A stretch of DNA of 64,000 nucleotides, taken from the NCBI RefSeq assembly GCF_035046485.1, contig NC_085138.1, positions 340,082,263-340,146,262 of the forward strand, in the 5' to 3' direction. Below the pieces are notes generated by a model. It was not told the origin of the DNA. It did no database searches and was given only the letters and a program-made list of their open reading frames with translations. This document shows positions 33,046 through 46,507 of the stretch, one piece after another. A program made the translations under genes and the position numbers. Source of the DNA: Aedes albopictus (lineage: Eukaryota; Arthropoda; Insecta; Diptera; Culicidae). The first letter of the stretch is position 1; every line of letters begins with the position of its first letter.

Positions 33046-33341
33046 TTCGTTCAGTCTATGCAGCCTTTGGTGCTCTCGGCTGCGTTGTTGATGGCTGCTT
33101 TTACTGTTCTCCAGCAGTCCTCTTGAGGGGCCACATCATCTGGCAACGCTGCTTCTAGATTTTGCGCGTATGCTGCGTTGGAGTCGATGTTAGCGCCACG
33201 ATAGGCCCTGGCGTCGATAATGCCGGAGAAGTGCCGTACGTCAATTTGAACGTGGTCGATTTGCGATTCTATCTGCTGTGGTGATGTCCAGGTGTAACGA
33301 TAAGGAAGGCTGTGTTGGAAGAAGGTGCTACGTATGGCCAT

Positions 33342-33857
33342 GTTTTTTCACGCGCATCAGAATGTCGCCAATCACGATAAAAGCTGTTCCCAGCTCACGT
33401 ATGTTGCTGCAACTCCGGTAGATGGTATGATTACCTTTAAATGCTCGCACCGTAGATTCTGTCCAACACACCTTCCGCAGCGCTACGATTCAGAACATGC
33501 AGTGCTTTAGTATACATATTAGCGAGTATGTGCATGTACTCCTGAGTCCTGATGAAGTCGACAGTTCTACGTACTGTGTTTCCAATATCGCAAGCTCAAT
33601 TTCATCGCTGTGGGGACGTTCCCTTTAACTCCGATTGTATGCTTTTCTTGGCTCCTTTTCACTGCTTGTGTTTTAGGGCGGATTGGAAAAACAAAACCTG
33701 ACACCTTGAGGATGATGGGTTCGATTCCCTATCAGTTCAGAAGCTTTTTAAAAGGAAAATTCCTTGAATTTCTTGAAAAAAAAGCTGAGAAGCTTTTGAT
33801 TCGTCCCATTTTGGTCGTGTGCCAAAGAGAAAAAGAAGAAGAAGAAAAGAAGAAGAA
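33342..33857 (+). mobile_element. Repeat remnant ending in an (AAG)n tail
   Basis: There is no gene in 33342-33600. At 33640-33857 a B-box-like GGGTTCGATTCCC (33718-33730) is followed by a body and an (AAG)n microsatellite (about 33826-33857), as in SINEs with simple-repeat tails. The A box is unclear. The tail runs straight into a CCCAAGCAAC word. Confidence 0.4.
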
Positions 33858-34439
33858 CCCAAGCAACTGGGCTTACTTTTCCGAAAGCTACGGGTTCTGC
33901 TCTAGCATTATAAACTTGAGCATTATGGTATTACATCTCGTCTAGGGTATAACCGAAGACGGCTAATAACAAGACGGACAGTTCTCACCCTGTCGCAGGC
34001 GACAAGGTTGAAACGCCCTCAACGATTCACAGGAACATTAAAACATGATTTTGCGCGTGTACATGCAAATGCATACACGGAAGATGTAGCATCTCACGCA
34101 CACTTATTCATAATGTTGTTCCCTGGAGTCGTTCGTGGCGATCCCAACTAACATTTTCAGCGCTATAAGCTTCAGTCATTTGCTTTCTGTTGTGTAACAA
34201 TCGAATTGAAGCAGTCAACGCTGAATAAAAGGGAAGCTAGTATAAACCATAAGCTAATACACGGCTGCAAAACAAGCACCATACAGCTACCAAACTCGGT
34301 TTTCAAAAATCAATAACCAGCAGCGCTTTGAAGACCGTTATTCGATATCATTACAGCTAGAAGCTGTAATAAAGAAACTGTAGGTATACCAACACGGCTG
34401 GTCGGGTGTAAACATTATTCTAAAAACAAACTTCAAGCG

Positions 34440-34613
34440 GGATATCCAGGTATCCGGTTCCGTTTGAGCCATGGAGCTCACAAGAGGGTCAGTGTCAGTT
34501 GCTCTCGGGGGAAAAGCAACTGACGAAAAATTGCAGTGCCGGAGCTGGGAATCAAACCCATGACCATCCGCATATGAAGTGAACGTGTGACCAACTACGC
34601 CACGGGCCCCGGC
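34440..34613 (-). mobile_element. tRNA-derived SINE, minus strand, Met-like head
   Basis: The head (34613-34538) reads GCCGGGGCCCGTGG and ends AGCTCCGGC, with B-box-like GGTTTGATTCC and a CAT anticodon position. The body includes CAGTTGCTTTTCCCCCGAGA and GAGCTCCATGGCTCAAACG. It is the same family as 50291-50520 but more decayed. Confidence 0.75.
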
Positions 34614-35763
34614 CTTATAAAGCCTTGTCTGAAGTAAAACAAAACGGGCTTTTTTCTATGCTATTTATATATAGCAGTGTGACAGCGAGAACATCATCGT
34701 TATTAGTGGATACGGAGATCGGGAGTTCGATTCCAAGCAGCGGCAAGTAGTTGAATTATTCAATTTTAAAAGCGATAGTTACAGTTCCACGTGTATTGCG
34801 TCGCGGTGTCGATAATTCTTATTATAATTAATCGATTATTTTGAGGATGCCGTATGTATAACTATTATTTATCAACTGTGAAAAGGGAATCGACCGTCGG
34901 GCCGTGGAAGAGGCGTTCGTACAAAAGATATTATAGTACAAGATAAAGATTGTCGCTAGTGTAACCATTGTTCCGGCGCCACAACATATCAGGTACATAT
35001 CTGTCAAATCTGAATGTGGATCTCTCGAAATCACTACACCGATTATGCTGATCATCGACGAAAATCAGCACGATTTGCATTTTGATCCCTATAGTGTCTC
35101 TGATTTGCCTCTCAATGTTTCTATCTCAATATTTGTTTATACCCTAACATACTTTTTCGCACAGATGGATTTCAAGTTTCATAAAACTAAATAAGCTAAT
35201 TTTTCATTGAATTGTGGATGAACAATCAAATAAATAAAAAAAAAATCCATGGTTTATATTCGGTTCAGATTATTTGAAGCACCAATTTTAGTATTCAAAT
35301 TTCATAAGATTTAGTCACTTAGTATGGAGATTGAACTATTCTATATCAGACGTTTTTACATGTTAGCCTTCCATCGCCAGCAGCAGATCGTGCACTGAGA
35401 CAATAAACTCAGGAAGAACATAAGATCCCCTTAAGATTTGGTGACACTACGATTATTGTTGAAAGCCATAAATTTCACTTATGATTAATTGAGAGAAAAT
35501 TTTATGTCCAGTCACTTACCAAAATCATAAGTTTTGCTTAGAGATATCATTGAATCAAAACTATAACTATCGTATGTTTGCTCTTATTGAAATCCACTAC
35601 TGAAACTTATAGAAATCAATATTAGTAATTATGAATGTCATGTCGTACGCAAAATGATATTCGTATTCATATATTGTGGATTTTTTGATGAAATAATTCT
35701 GCTCCAATTCATGTCGTTTGTCTTGAATTACCGCGTAAGTAAAATGTTCTTACATTTAATAAT
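34614..35763. other. A/T-rich stretch without gene
   Basis: I see no coding exon, RNA gene or paired element ends here; open frames are at or below 75 codons and unrecognised. Confidence 0.5.
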
Positions 35764-38700
35764 GGGTAACTCTCGCTGAGACCGGCCCACTATTTACACC
35801 TTGTCTTCAAAAATGTTTAAGGTGCCGATTTTCTGAAAGCCCTCGCCTAAAATGTAAGAAAAATGCCTTTGGTTACTCAAATTGATGGACCCGCCGTTAG
35901 TTAGAGCCACAACAATTTTTGCAGACTCCTCGATTTTGGTCAAATGGTGGCTCACTTAAACCGTTATAACTCGAAAGTTTCTCCAACAACCACCTCAAAA
36001 CGAATTGTTGTTGAAAAGAGGAAAGATAGAGCTACTATTTACAATAATAAAAAGTTGGGTCGGCCATATTGATTTTCGCCGCCATCTTGGATTTTTACAC
36101 CAAAACATTTTTTTCACCATGAGGGCAACCACCGATTTTCAAAATTTTTGCATCAATTGAAAGCTGAGACATTTATACATAACATATAAAAAATTAGAGA
36201 TGTCTTTTTCTTCTTTCAAAAGTTATCTGTCGTTTTGTAAATCATGCCACTTTTGCGCACTGGGCCCGGTGCCGGCCGTTTATATAAATGCAGCGTTATT
36301 TCGCAGTGTTTACGAACACGAATTTAAATTCTGAACCCACTAATGGAAAGCTGAAGGTTTAAACTTTTTAAAACACTAAAAAAAATATAAAACAATGCCC
36401 GTATCATTGAGAAACAGTCAAAAACGGAAACGAACCTCCGATTTAGCCAAATTTTGCGGCACGCGCCTTTGTGTATACATGCAGGCGTAAACTCGGATGC
36501 TGTTTCATGTCGTTGCCGGTGCTCATGGAAATGTATGGAGACAACGTTACTTGATTTACAATACTGCAGATAACTTTTGAAAGAAGAAAATGAGGAATTC
36601 CACGGAGTCATGTCAGTCGATCCTGAGCGACCATTTCAAAAATATCTGAAACTTTGCACAGTTTTTCAATTTCATATAAATCGCCATTTTTTGATATTAA
36701 ACCTTCATATTCACTCACGACTAACTTTTCAAAAGGGTGTATGCGAAAATAGTTCTAAAATATTCTAAAAGCTGTACAGCAAAAACGGATTGTTCGATTG
36801 TTATAAATTTTTCTGCAAAGTTAGATAACTAAATGATGATTCCTTAGAAAATATACACTGTAAAAAATTTCTTTTTCTACTTTGAAAAAATATGATATTT
36901 GTCACAAAAACTCAAATATCTCAAAACCCTATCTTTTTACCAACTTCAATTTTTTAGGGGAAATGGCCCATTATATCAGCTATCTACCATAAAATTTTGG
37001 TGATGGTAAACTGATAAACAAAAAAGTTATGACATTTCAAACATTTCACAATTTTTACATTTAGTAACAAAAAAAAATTTTTTTCTGTGTAAATTATTTC
37101 GAGAATTATATTTTGATGCTGATTTTATTGTAAAGGCTACCGCCTGAATTAAACAAGTTGTTTTCATGATACTTTAGTTTGATTATTCGTAATTACTATA
37201 GTATCTATTTGAAACTTAGACGCGATCCAGTGTTGTGATCAAAAATATTGAGATTGTCATACTTTTTATTGTACGTGACTGGTGAAAAAATCCCTTGATA
37301 GTGTTGAAAAGCTGTTGATTATAAGAAAAATGGAATTGAATTTATTTTTAAGACAAAAGCTGTATAATAAAAATTTTTTTATACGCGTATACGTCTAGTT
37401 TATCCGCAAAAAAAATCCCTCTTAGACACTTATTTCTGAATTGCCTGTTCGGTACTTTTTTGACGAGATTATAACAGCAGTACGATCTCGGTAGTTTCGG
37501 TAATCGATTTTACTGAGGCTCAGTAAAACAACTGTCAAAATCGTATGGAAAAGGTAAACAATGCATTTTTGCTGAACGAGTTCGGTGCTCAGCAGTTTTA
37601 ATCTCGTCAAAAAATTACCGAACTCGGTAATCAAAATTAAGTGTGTAGAGAACAGACTTTATGATCGGAAGAATGCGAGTAACTTCAACAACAACAAATG
37701 CATAAGAGGTACATACCACAGACAAACAGACGAAACGCCTAGAACAATTTTAGTGAAAATTCATCGCCCAGTTCACACTATCACCACCTGGTGGAAATGT
37801 TTCACGAAACACTGCGTTGTGCAATATCGTCATCAGAAGGCGCTAGTGTGAAACGTCAAACGCAAAGAAAAACGATGGGCGCTCTTCTTGTTATGAAAGC
37901 CACAACCAAGATTCAAAATGATCGTTGAAGGCGTGGTCAATGAAAATTTCGCCAGTGTTACGTTTGTTTGTCTGTATACATACCTGACAATGCTCACGAA
38001 AAAAACAAAAAAATACTACCGCTATGAATATTAAAAATTGTATAGTATTTTTTTTTCTTCAGCCACCAACACCAAACAAGTAAGTTAAAATTAATAAGTG
38101 ATTTTGTTTATTATAATCTAACGAACAAGATGAACAGTCGCTTTCTCAAAGGTCTTCAACTCAACGCTCTCTTGTAGACCGTTTGATGAAAAAAATGTTC
38201 AAAAGAGTTACGAAATCTCACCGAAAGCACCATAGATAAACTGAAAGAGACTGGTTATGCCCAAATGTCCACATTGTGTACAAAATTACGCATTTGCACG
38301 TCCTGCCGTCTAGAATTTGACAACGAGCCATCTGTATATCATCGGTAAAGCAGGGCGCAGGAAGTTCGAAAACGACAACAACTGAGAAATTGCCATCAGC
38401 GACATCTGTTTAAACAATTTAATTACGCCCCTTTTCAAAAATGCCCTGTAATATTCTTCAACATCTATACCCATTTCAATATTTTTAACGTTGCAAAACA
38501 CGCTTTCAACATTCATCTTGAAGAAGAGGGAAAACACTTGTCCTCAAATGTAACAGCAAATTAATGAATAAACGACTAATGCGCGGAGGGCGTGATAAAA
38601 TCGGAACATTACGGTACATAGTATATTATATTATATGTATATATAATATATAATAAAAACAACTTGTTTTACTCACGCAAGGCCATTAACAATAAAATCA

Positions 38701-39956
38701 GCATCAAACTTCAATTTCCGGCCGAAATAATTTACACTAAAAAAAATTATTACTAAATGTGAAAATTGTGAAATGTTTGAATTGTCATAACTTTTTTGTT
38801 TATTTTCATGGTAGATTGCTAATACAATGGACCGTTTTCTCTAAAAAATTACGTTGGTAAAAAGATAGGGTTTTGAGATATTTGAGTTTTTGTGACAAAA
38901 ATGATATTTTTTAATGTTAAAAAAGATTTTTTTCACAGTGTATATTTTCTTAGGAATCGCCATTTAGTTATCTAACTTTGCTGAACAATAAAATCAGCAT
39001 CAAATCGCGATTCCCGGCCGAAATAATTTACACAGAAATTTTTTTTTACTAAATGTAAAAATTGTGAAATTTTTGAAATGTTATAACTTTTTTGTTTATT
39101 AGTTTACCATCACCAAATTTTTATGGTAGATTGCTAATACAATGGACCGTTTTCCCTAAAAAATTCAAGTTGGTAAAAAGATAGGGTTTTGAGATATTTG
39201 AGTTTTTGTGACAAAAATTATGTTTTTCAATGATAAAATAGATTTTTTTTACAGTGTATATTTTCTTAGAAATCACCATTTAGCTATCTAACTTTGCTGA
39301 AAAATTCATAACAATCGAACAATCCGTTTTTGCTGTGCATATTTTTGAACCATTTTCACATACACCCTTTTGAAAAGTTAGTCGTGGCTCTAAATAAAAA
39401 TTTGATATCGAAAAATGGCGATTTAGATGGAACTGAAAAACTGTGCAAAGTTTCAGTTCAATAGAAAATCATGAATTAAAAATTTTCCTTAATTTTGATG
39501 CTGTTGCTTGGAATCGCTCAAATGACATCTCTAATTTTTTGATATGTTATGAATAAATTTCCCAGCTTTCAATTGATGCAAAAATTTTTAAAATCGGTGG
39601 TTGCCAAAAAAATGTTTTGGTATAAAAATCCAAGATGGCGGCCAGATTCAATATGGCCGACCCAACTTTTTATTATTGTAAATAGTAGCTCTATCTTTCC
39701 TCTTTTCAACAGCAATTCGTTTTAAGGTGGTTGTTGGAGAAACTTTCGAGTTATAACGGTTTAAGTGAGCCACCATTTGACCAAAATCGAGGGGTCTGCA
39801 AAAATTGTTGTGGCTCTAACTAACGGGGGGTCCATCAATTTGAGAAACCAAATGCATTTTTCTTACTTTTTAGGCTAGGACTTTCAGAAAATCGGCACCT
39901 CAAACATTTTTGAAGACAAGGTGTAAATAGTGGGCCGGTCTCAGCGAGAATTACCC
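35764..39956. mobile_element. 4.2-kb element with long inverted arms (GGGTAACTCTCGCTGAGACC ends)
   Basis: The left end GGGTAACTCTCGCTGAGACC mirrors the right end GGTCTCAGCGAGAATTACCC, and complementarity continues with gaps for over 450 bp (for example GGCCGACCCAACTTTTTATT at 39654 against 36045-36066). AAT occurs just outside both ends and may be a 3-bp target duplication. Blocks in the interior are repeated again (TTTGAGATATTTGAGTTTTT around 38872 and 39188, complemented near 36909). No transposase is recognised. A small TIR pair built on ACAGACAAACAGACG / CGTTTGTTTGTCTGT lies at about 37715-37985. Confidence 0.75.
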
Positions 39957-40004
39957 AATGCAAATTTGCATTATTTGTTTTTACCATACAATGTCACAAA
40001 CTTG

Positions 40005-40677
40005 CCCAAGCAACACGACTTGTTTCAAAGCCAGTACCAGCAACATCAGTGCAATTTATTCACTGTTCTAATTAAGGACAACAGAACACAATTGCTTCTT
40101 CTTTGAAACGCAAAAAGCGCAAATTTTAAATCGTTGTGCAACTTGAGCTTGGGGGAATGATACAAAAATGAAAAAAATATATTTAGAGAGACTCGAACCA
40201 TGGACACCTGGAGTATTAACCACTCACCTTACACACTACACCAGAAGCTCTGTGAAAGATTTGCTGCTCAATGCACCATAAAAGCTACTGAAGTTACGAG
40301 TTACTTCATTGTACCGTCTTTGCCACAAGTTAGAAAGCTGTCAAAAAGAAAAAACGCGCAAGTTTTCCGCAACACATTTGGAACCTAATCTGAACAAACA
40401 AACCAGAGTAAGATGTTTCATGTGTGTTACATAGCACATTTAATGCAAGCTGACTGTATTGCCACTTGTGAGGAATATGTAAGCTCCGCCTCCATAAATT
40501 GATGTTAAATACTATGTTATTTGTAATTCCTATGAAACAAAGCTGCAACTTAACGATATTCGGAGTTTAAATGCAACTCAACTGACAACATGGAAGTTGC
40601 GTGCGCTTTTATTGCAACTCTTTTGGACCAAACCATAGAAAACCACATTTTGGATGATGTTGCAGGTGCTGCTTGGG
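40005..40677. mobile_element. CCCAAGCAGCAC-type short-TIR element with a tRNA-like segment
   Basis: The ends are CCCAAGCAACAC and GTGCTGCTTGGG, inverted. Inside, on the minus strand at about 40185-40250, is a tRNA-like stretch with GTAGTGTGTAAGGTGAGTGG and the B-box-like GGTTCGAGTCT. This could be an older SINE remnant. No protein gene is seen. Confidence 0.45.
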
Positions 40678-41382
40678 TGCTTCTTGTCACTTTTACGATT
40701 AACGCTAGATCAATTAAGAGGAATCGATCATTTTACTTACGTATAATTCCATCGTTGTTGTTGATTTGGGAGAATTCATGGGCACTTAAATAAAATCAAT
40801 TTGATTGACAGCTCCGAAAACTGATCTGTGAGTAGTGCTTGTTTGTCTAAGACGCAGCATGCTGGAATCCATACCCTCAATGTAAAGATTTTCATAGATT
40901 TTATTGACGGTTTCCCCCCTTATCGAACGCGACGATTTGAATCCGTCGCGGGATGAAACCGTCGCCAGAGTCATCGCAGCCAATCAGCAGGCGGGAGTCT
41001 GACGTTTCTGCGATCTCACTAACACAAACAGCAGCAGAGGTGGTGCTTGATTCGTTGCGACGATTCAGAAATGCCGACTGGAAGTTGGCAGCGCGTTTTG
41101 TTATGAAAGCAACATACAATAATTATGGCTTTTTCACAACCATGTCGCTTATGTGAATCTTAAGTTATAGATATGGAACTTGATATGGAACGCGTTCGCG
41201 ACAACTATGAAATCAATAAGCGAGTAATGAAACATGAAAATCGTCTGGTCATAAGTTGCGACTTATTAAAATCCTAAGTATTTTTGCCTCAGTGTGTAAA
41301 AAAATCGTTTGACAGATGTGGCCAGGGATGTTGCGGACAGCGACAAGAGCGACAATCTGTATCTTGTACTATAGTACATATA
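40678..41382. other. Intergenic or decayed repeat sequence
   Basis: A locally GC-richer block at 40915-41110 has short open frames on both strands with no recognised domain. No element ends are paired with confidence. Confidence 0.35.
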
Positions 41383-42294
41383 CAGGGGATGGCCAAAATG
41401 TTTGGGATAGGCAACTTTTTTTCTCTCACAAAAAAGGTCAACATGCTATAACTTTTCATAGAGCGCATCAAAAAATCTCAAATTTTGACTGTTGGTCAAC
41501 CTATTATATGTGCATCATTGGTATAAATTTGGGCTTAATTGATTAATATTTCGCAAAATTAGAACCGTTCGGGTAAAACACCTTTTTTAGAAAACTCATT
41601 TTTGAGGTGTTATATCTCGGAAACCAGTGAACCGAATTGAATGAAATTTTGAACGTACACTAACAATATGTAAATGCTTCACAAACTATTAAAACATAGG
41701 TACTTTTTAAACGTTGAAAAAAGTTATCATGGATTGACACTTTTTGGATTTTTCTCGAAAAAATGTATTTTTTTACATCAATGTCAATAAATTTTAGTGT
41801 TGATATCCAAAGATTTTACACTTGTGTTCTCAAATTACCTCTAATCAGATATATTAGAGCTTATTTAGATTGAAGGATGAACACATTTAATAATTTTTGT
41901 GTGGTATTGCAAATTTTACTTATCTTCCTCTATATGGGTAAAAATTTAACCCGGTATAACTTAATTCGCCGTGAGAAAATATTACATTTTACGTATTAAG
42001 TATCAATATATTGTTGATAAACGTTAAAAAATTCTTTCAATTCGGTTCACTGGTTTCCGAGATATGACAGTTCAAAAAATAGTTGTCTAAAAAATAGTGT
42101 TTTATGTGAACGGTTCTAACTTCGCGAAAAATGAATCAATCGAGCCCAAATTTGTACCAATGATGCACATATAATAGGTTGAAAAACAGTCAAAATTTGA
42201 GATTTTTTGATACACTCTTTGAAAAGTAACAGAATGATGATTTTTTTGTGGGAGAAAAAATGTTGAGTATCCCAAACATTTTGGACATCCCCTG
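41383..42294. mobile_element. 912-bp TA-flanked foldback (CAGGGGATG ends)
   Basis: The left end CAGGGGATGGCCAAAATGTT and the right end AACATTTTGGACATCCCCTG are inverted, with TA at 41381-41382 and 42295-42296. Arms remain complementary for a few hundred bases; the frames at 41316-41546 (+) and 42116-42394 (-) are mirror images (QNVWD, FFSHKK). This is a non-autonomous TA-specific transposon. Confidence 0.85.
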
Positions 42295-43166
42295 TATATA
42301 ATATCTTTTGTTCGTACCTTTTAAGAGGGAGACAGCGAGGATTGGACTTACGATCAACACCACAAAGACTAAGTACATGATTGCTGGTGTTCAACGTCGG
42401 TCCGGCCGTGGTAGTGGTGACGAAGTGGTGCTAGGTGGGGAAAAATTTGAAGTTTTGGATGTATTTGTTTATCTTGGTACTCTAGTGACGTGCGATAATG
42501 ATGTTACCCGCGAGGTGAAAAAGCGGACTGCGGCTGCAAATCGGACCTTTTTCGGTCTGCGAAACCAGCTGAGGTTCCGCAGGCTGCAAACGAAGACAAA
42601 ACTCGCGTTGTACAAGTCTCTGATTCTCCAGTTCGCTTTATACGGTCATGAAACGTGGACGTTTAAAGAAGTTGATCGGAGAGCCTTTGGAGTCTTCGAA
42701 CGTAAAGTGCTGCGAACAATACTCGGCGGTAAACTGGAGGACGGTATCTGGCGGCGTCGCATTAACTACGAATTGTACCAGGTAAGGGTATGCGGTATAC
42801 CGAAATATTTCGCCAAATACACCTCGAAACGAAATTCCGCGGAATTCCACGGAATTCAACTAGGCGAAATTTATGATTTTGAATTTCGTTTCGTTTCGTC
42901 AAATTCTAAAAATTTCGCCTTCAAAAAATATAATTTGACGAAATTTAACGGAATTCCGCGGAATGTCTAATAAATTTCGAATACAAATCCATAGTGTTAA
43001 TGTCCATATCATCTATCTAAGATCTCAAGTTACTGAAAAGTGTTATAAAATCAATTTGAATATAGAGAAACAAATCAGTGCCAGGCTGAAAGTCTCTATA
43101 GTAAAGACAAAACAAATCTCGAATATACCTCTTATCTAGGACCTACAATAAAGACATTTTTCGAAA

Positions 43167-43329
43167 GCCAAGCGAAGTAACACACTTGTCACAGAAGAGT
43201 CACGGTGGCGCAGGAGTAACTGTGACTTGCTTCTTACAAATCTTACTTTCTAGAAATAAGTCACAGTGACTTCTGTGCAACAAAAACTTGTACCGCCCTG
43301 ACTTTTCTGTGACAAGTGTGTTACTTGGG
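43167..43329. mobile_element. MITE with AAGTAACACACTTGTCACAG ends
   Basis: The left arm AAGTAACACACTTGTCACAG and the right arm CTGTGACAAGTGTGTTACTT are perfect inverted repeats. The right end closes with TTGGG, so it belongs with the CCCAAG-ended group. Confidence 0.8.
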
Positions 43330-45143
43330 AGGATGCTTTCAACGCGGGACCATAAATAATATTTTGGTTAAAATTCCTGATGAAACCAAATGTAACCAAA
43401 AAATTAAAAAAAAATCTTCTCTTCAGATTCCCGATAAGAATTTTTGGCAGAGTAATGGAGAATAACAGGATTAGATGATATATGATGTAGAATATACTAG
43501 CAAAAGTTTTAAGAAATCATGGAAGCTCTCTCAGGATATATTTTTTTTACTTATTCGTTTATTTGGAAGGCTCGGGCGCCACATGGGCATAACTGAGCCG
43601 AAATCTTTTGTTTTTACAATGGCTTTACATTTTACAATTTATTACTGCCTTAAAACTATGTTAGTTTGGGAAGCCGAAGTACTCGAGGCTGTTTCGAGAT
43701 TAAGGATTGAAAAAAAAATAAAATAAAATTGGGAAGGAGGGATTTATGGGCTTAAAACTGAATTATTTGCTAACTTATACTAAAACATAGATGGGACAAT
43801 TGTCCATATCTGTAATGGAACCAAAAAGAAAGGACTTTATCGGTAGACAACGACAAGAAGAGGACAAACGGAAGGGAGGTGACGACAGACAGGGGCGAAC
43901 AACAAAACCAAAAGGCGGACAACGAAAACAAGGAACGTACTACATCAAACTCTGACATCAACACGTTTCAAAAACTGGTAAATCAGGTTAATGTATTCCA
44001 AATCAAGTCCTGCCAACACTTCTCTAACACGTTTCTGTTATTTTCCTCGGACCCGGAGAATTTCATGCAGCTCAGATCTGACCTCACGATACTCATTGCA
44101 TCCCCACACGACATGTTATCCTGGTAAGCCAGACACACACAGACAAACAGACACAGAGATTGCTTTCTGAGAGCCCGACACGGAAGGTATGTGCGTTCAA
44201 CAAATAGTGGTTGGACATCAACCGACACATTACACGAATGAAATCGCGGCTCAAGTCCAACCCTTTGAACCATGGCTTCTTCGACACCTGTGGAATGATG
44301 GAGTGCAACCATCTACCCATCTCTCCATCTCTCCATTTGGTCTCCTGACGGGCCAATTCAAAAAAATCGTCGAAGGCGATTTGACGCTCATAAATATCGC
44401 CTTCGTCTCAGGATATATCTCTATAAAAAAATATTGGAAATCCCAGGAGAAATCGATTAAAACACATTCGGTTTGTTCCATGGAAAAGGTTCTAGTTAAA
44501 CCCTTTCAAAATAGTTCTCGAAAGAGATTCACTTTTAAAGCAAGGAACCTCAAATGGAGTCACTCAAATAATTTCCGTTCAATACATTATTTTTCATTTT
44601 TAAAGGAAATTGAAATCTTATTTTTTTTGGAGTAGCGGTATTCTTAAAAAATTTTAAGTGTATCTGCAGGAGTTCATGCCAATGTTTTTTGACGAATTTT
44701 CTTAAAGACTTTGAGGTATGATTTGAAAATGCCAAAAGGTAAGATGAGCACGACAAAAGATAACTCCGCTGTGTCCAGCCAACTTTTACACTCAGGAAAC
44801 TCAATAAACAGTTTAAGTTGCTGCGTCGAGTCCAATTATGTGTTAGGGATCCGCTCAAGAAAGTTCTTCAGTGATTCCTGGCATTCCATGAAATTGCGAA
44901 TGAAATAATCAAAGATTGCTTTGGTGATCGCGAAGTTTAATCAGGGTAATCATTAACCAACAGTTTACGCTGTTAAGTGAATACCCCTATTTAATTCGGT
45001 AAAAAGACGTTTGTTAGCTGGATTTAATCAAGTTTTTCGCCAACAAACTCTGGATTAGTGAGCATTTTTTTTTTTAAATTATGCGTAGTTATGAAAAAAA
45101 AAATGTTTTTCTTTTCATCTAGTTTAGCAAAATAACTCCTTTA
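43330..45143. other. Interior of the 6.8-kb element, no recognised gene
   Basis: The longest frame is 44189-44635 (148 codons, +) and resembles nothing known. The block at 43860-44130 has a charged plus-strand frame (TDRGEQQNQKADNENKERT) followed by a hydrophobic part. Either could be remnants of an element protein. No catalytic motif is visible. Confidence 0.35.
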
Positions 45144-46322
45144 GGGTGACCCAGAAAATATGGGCACAACTTTGTAGAGCGAAAATACAATCATTTTCTT
45201 AACAAACAACAATTTTTATATTTTTGTATTATTATTCAGAGTATTTTAATTGATACCTGTGAAGAGTTTATACATGAAAAATGGTTTCTATATGCGGAAT
45301 GATTAAAATGGAAAAACATCTTTTAAAACTTCTGCACAAACTAATTTTTTACGGTTTTGTCAAATATCCAAATTCGAAACATTTTTTTCGATTTTTTTTT
45401 CACATGATACATTTGAAAACATGTTTCCTCAGATGGTTGATTGAATTTTTTTATACAAATATGTTTGATTGTGCGTACAGGCAAATCATAATTTTGAGAA
45501 AACTGAAAAATTCGCCTTTTCTATTGCTGGATTAGACATACCCACAGACATTCGGCTTTTAAAACATGTTTTGACAAGAATAAAAACAATTCAATCTACA
45601 CTTCATAAAGCTGGAGCGTTTATTGAACTAATAGTGAAATTAAAATGTAATTTTCTGCATGTTGTGATATATATTCAGAAGCTTGTTTTCAACTATTAGA
45701 AAAACGGGGTTTCAAAAATATTGATTTCAGGTTCAAAAGTATATGTTTTCAATTCGAACTTAGGGTTGTATAATAGATACGCATGTAGAAATACACGGAT
45801 ATTTTTTGAAATTTTTATCGAGCTTAATTTCATGCGTGGATAACAATTTGTTAAGCGATGTTATTGAAAAATATAGCAATTTGTGCAGATGCTTTAAAAG
45901 GTCTTTAAGGAAATGTTCTACCGCATTCAAACGAAGTGTGAAATGCAAATTTTAATGATTGACATTTGATGTTGACATATTAAGGCAGGATATGTGTGAA
46001 AATAAAGTTTGTTTAAGGTGAAACATCAAGAAATCCCATTGCAATTTTTCATGCAAACTTTAGAGGCACAAATCTGACGAACAAAGCATCGAGCCAAGCC
46101 GCACTTGTTTTTCCTGGCTTTGCTCACTTGCTAAAAGAGGCAGCTTTTACAAATCGAGAGCATTTGTTTACGAATTTTCAAGATTGGTGCTCTTGAAAAC
46201 GTGAGTAGGGGACCAAGTCGGCCATTGTGGCAGCCATGTTTGTATTCTCTGAAGTTTCTCCTTAAGCATCCATTCCCAAATGGCAGAGCTGCAAAGTTGT
46301 GCCCATACTTTCTGGGACACCC
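45144..46322. mobile_element. 1.18-kb TA-flanked TIR element (GGGTGWCCCAGAAA ends)
   Basis: The left end GGGTGACCCAGAAAATATGG and the right end CCATACTTTCTGGGACACCC are inverted repeats of about 30 bp, flanked by TA (45142-45143, 46323-46324). The inside is A/T-rich; no transposase is recognised. Confidence 0.8.
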
Positions 46323-46507
46323 TATAAGCTGGATTATTTTGGGACCTAAAGTCCCGAATCGAAAGACTGAAGGTTGAACACACACTAGGCTGTCCCAAAA
46401 AAAGTCGATGTTCGAAAAGTCAAGGTACTCAACTCTTAAATGAAATATACGTATATTTGAAGCATTTTTGTAGAACATTTCGATTTTCTAAAAAAAATCG
46501 TTTAAAG

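Larger units (their letters stand above)
27290..33341 (-). mobile_element. RTE-type retrotransposon C on the minus strand, split by nested insertions
   Basis: From 33341 downward the minus strand encodes an endonuclease end (TFFQHSLPYRYTWTSP, then IDHVQIDVRHFSGIIDARAY). After a SINE insertion (about 32876-33045) it encodes an RT with LFIDFKAAYDRIDRAELW (31998-32315) and RGLRQGDGL. Reading stops at 31801, where a TIR element begins, and resumes at 27399 with TRLKSEAAKVGLTVNASKTK. The element is decayed, with several frame shifts. Motif order and the LVVNASKTKYM-like block match the RTE copy at 29011-30919. Confidence 0.8.

Noticed and set aside
35764..39956. Endogenous viral element
   Set aside because: No viral domain or long open frame; long inverted ends mark a transposon.
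42308..42970. Single 220-codon gene
   Set aside because: Only the first part is RTE protein; after LYQ the frame runs into the terminal repeat of the inserted 6.8-kb element.
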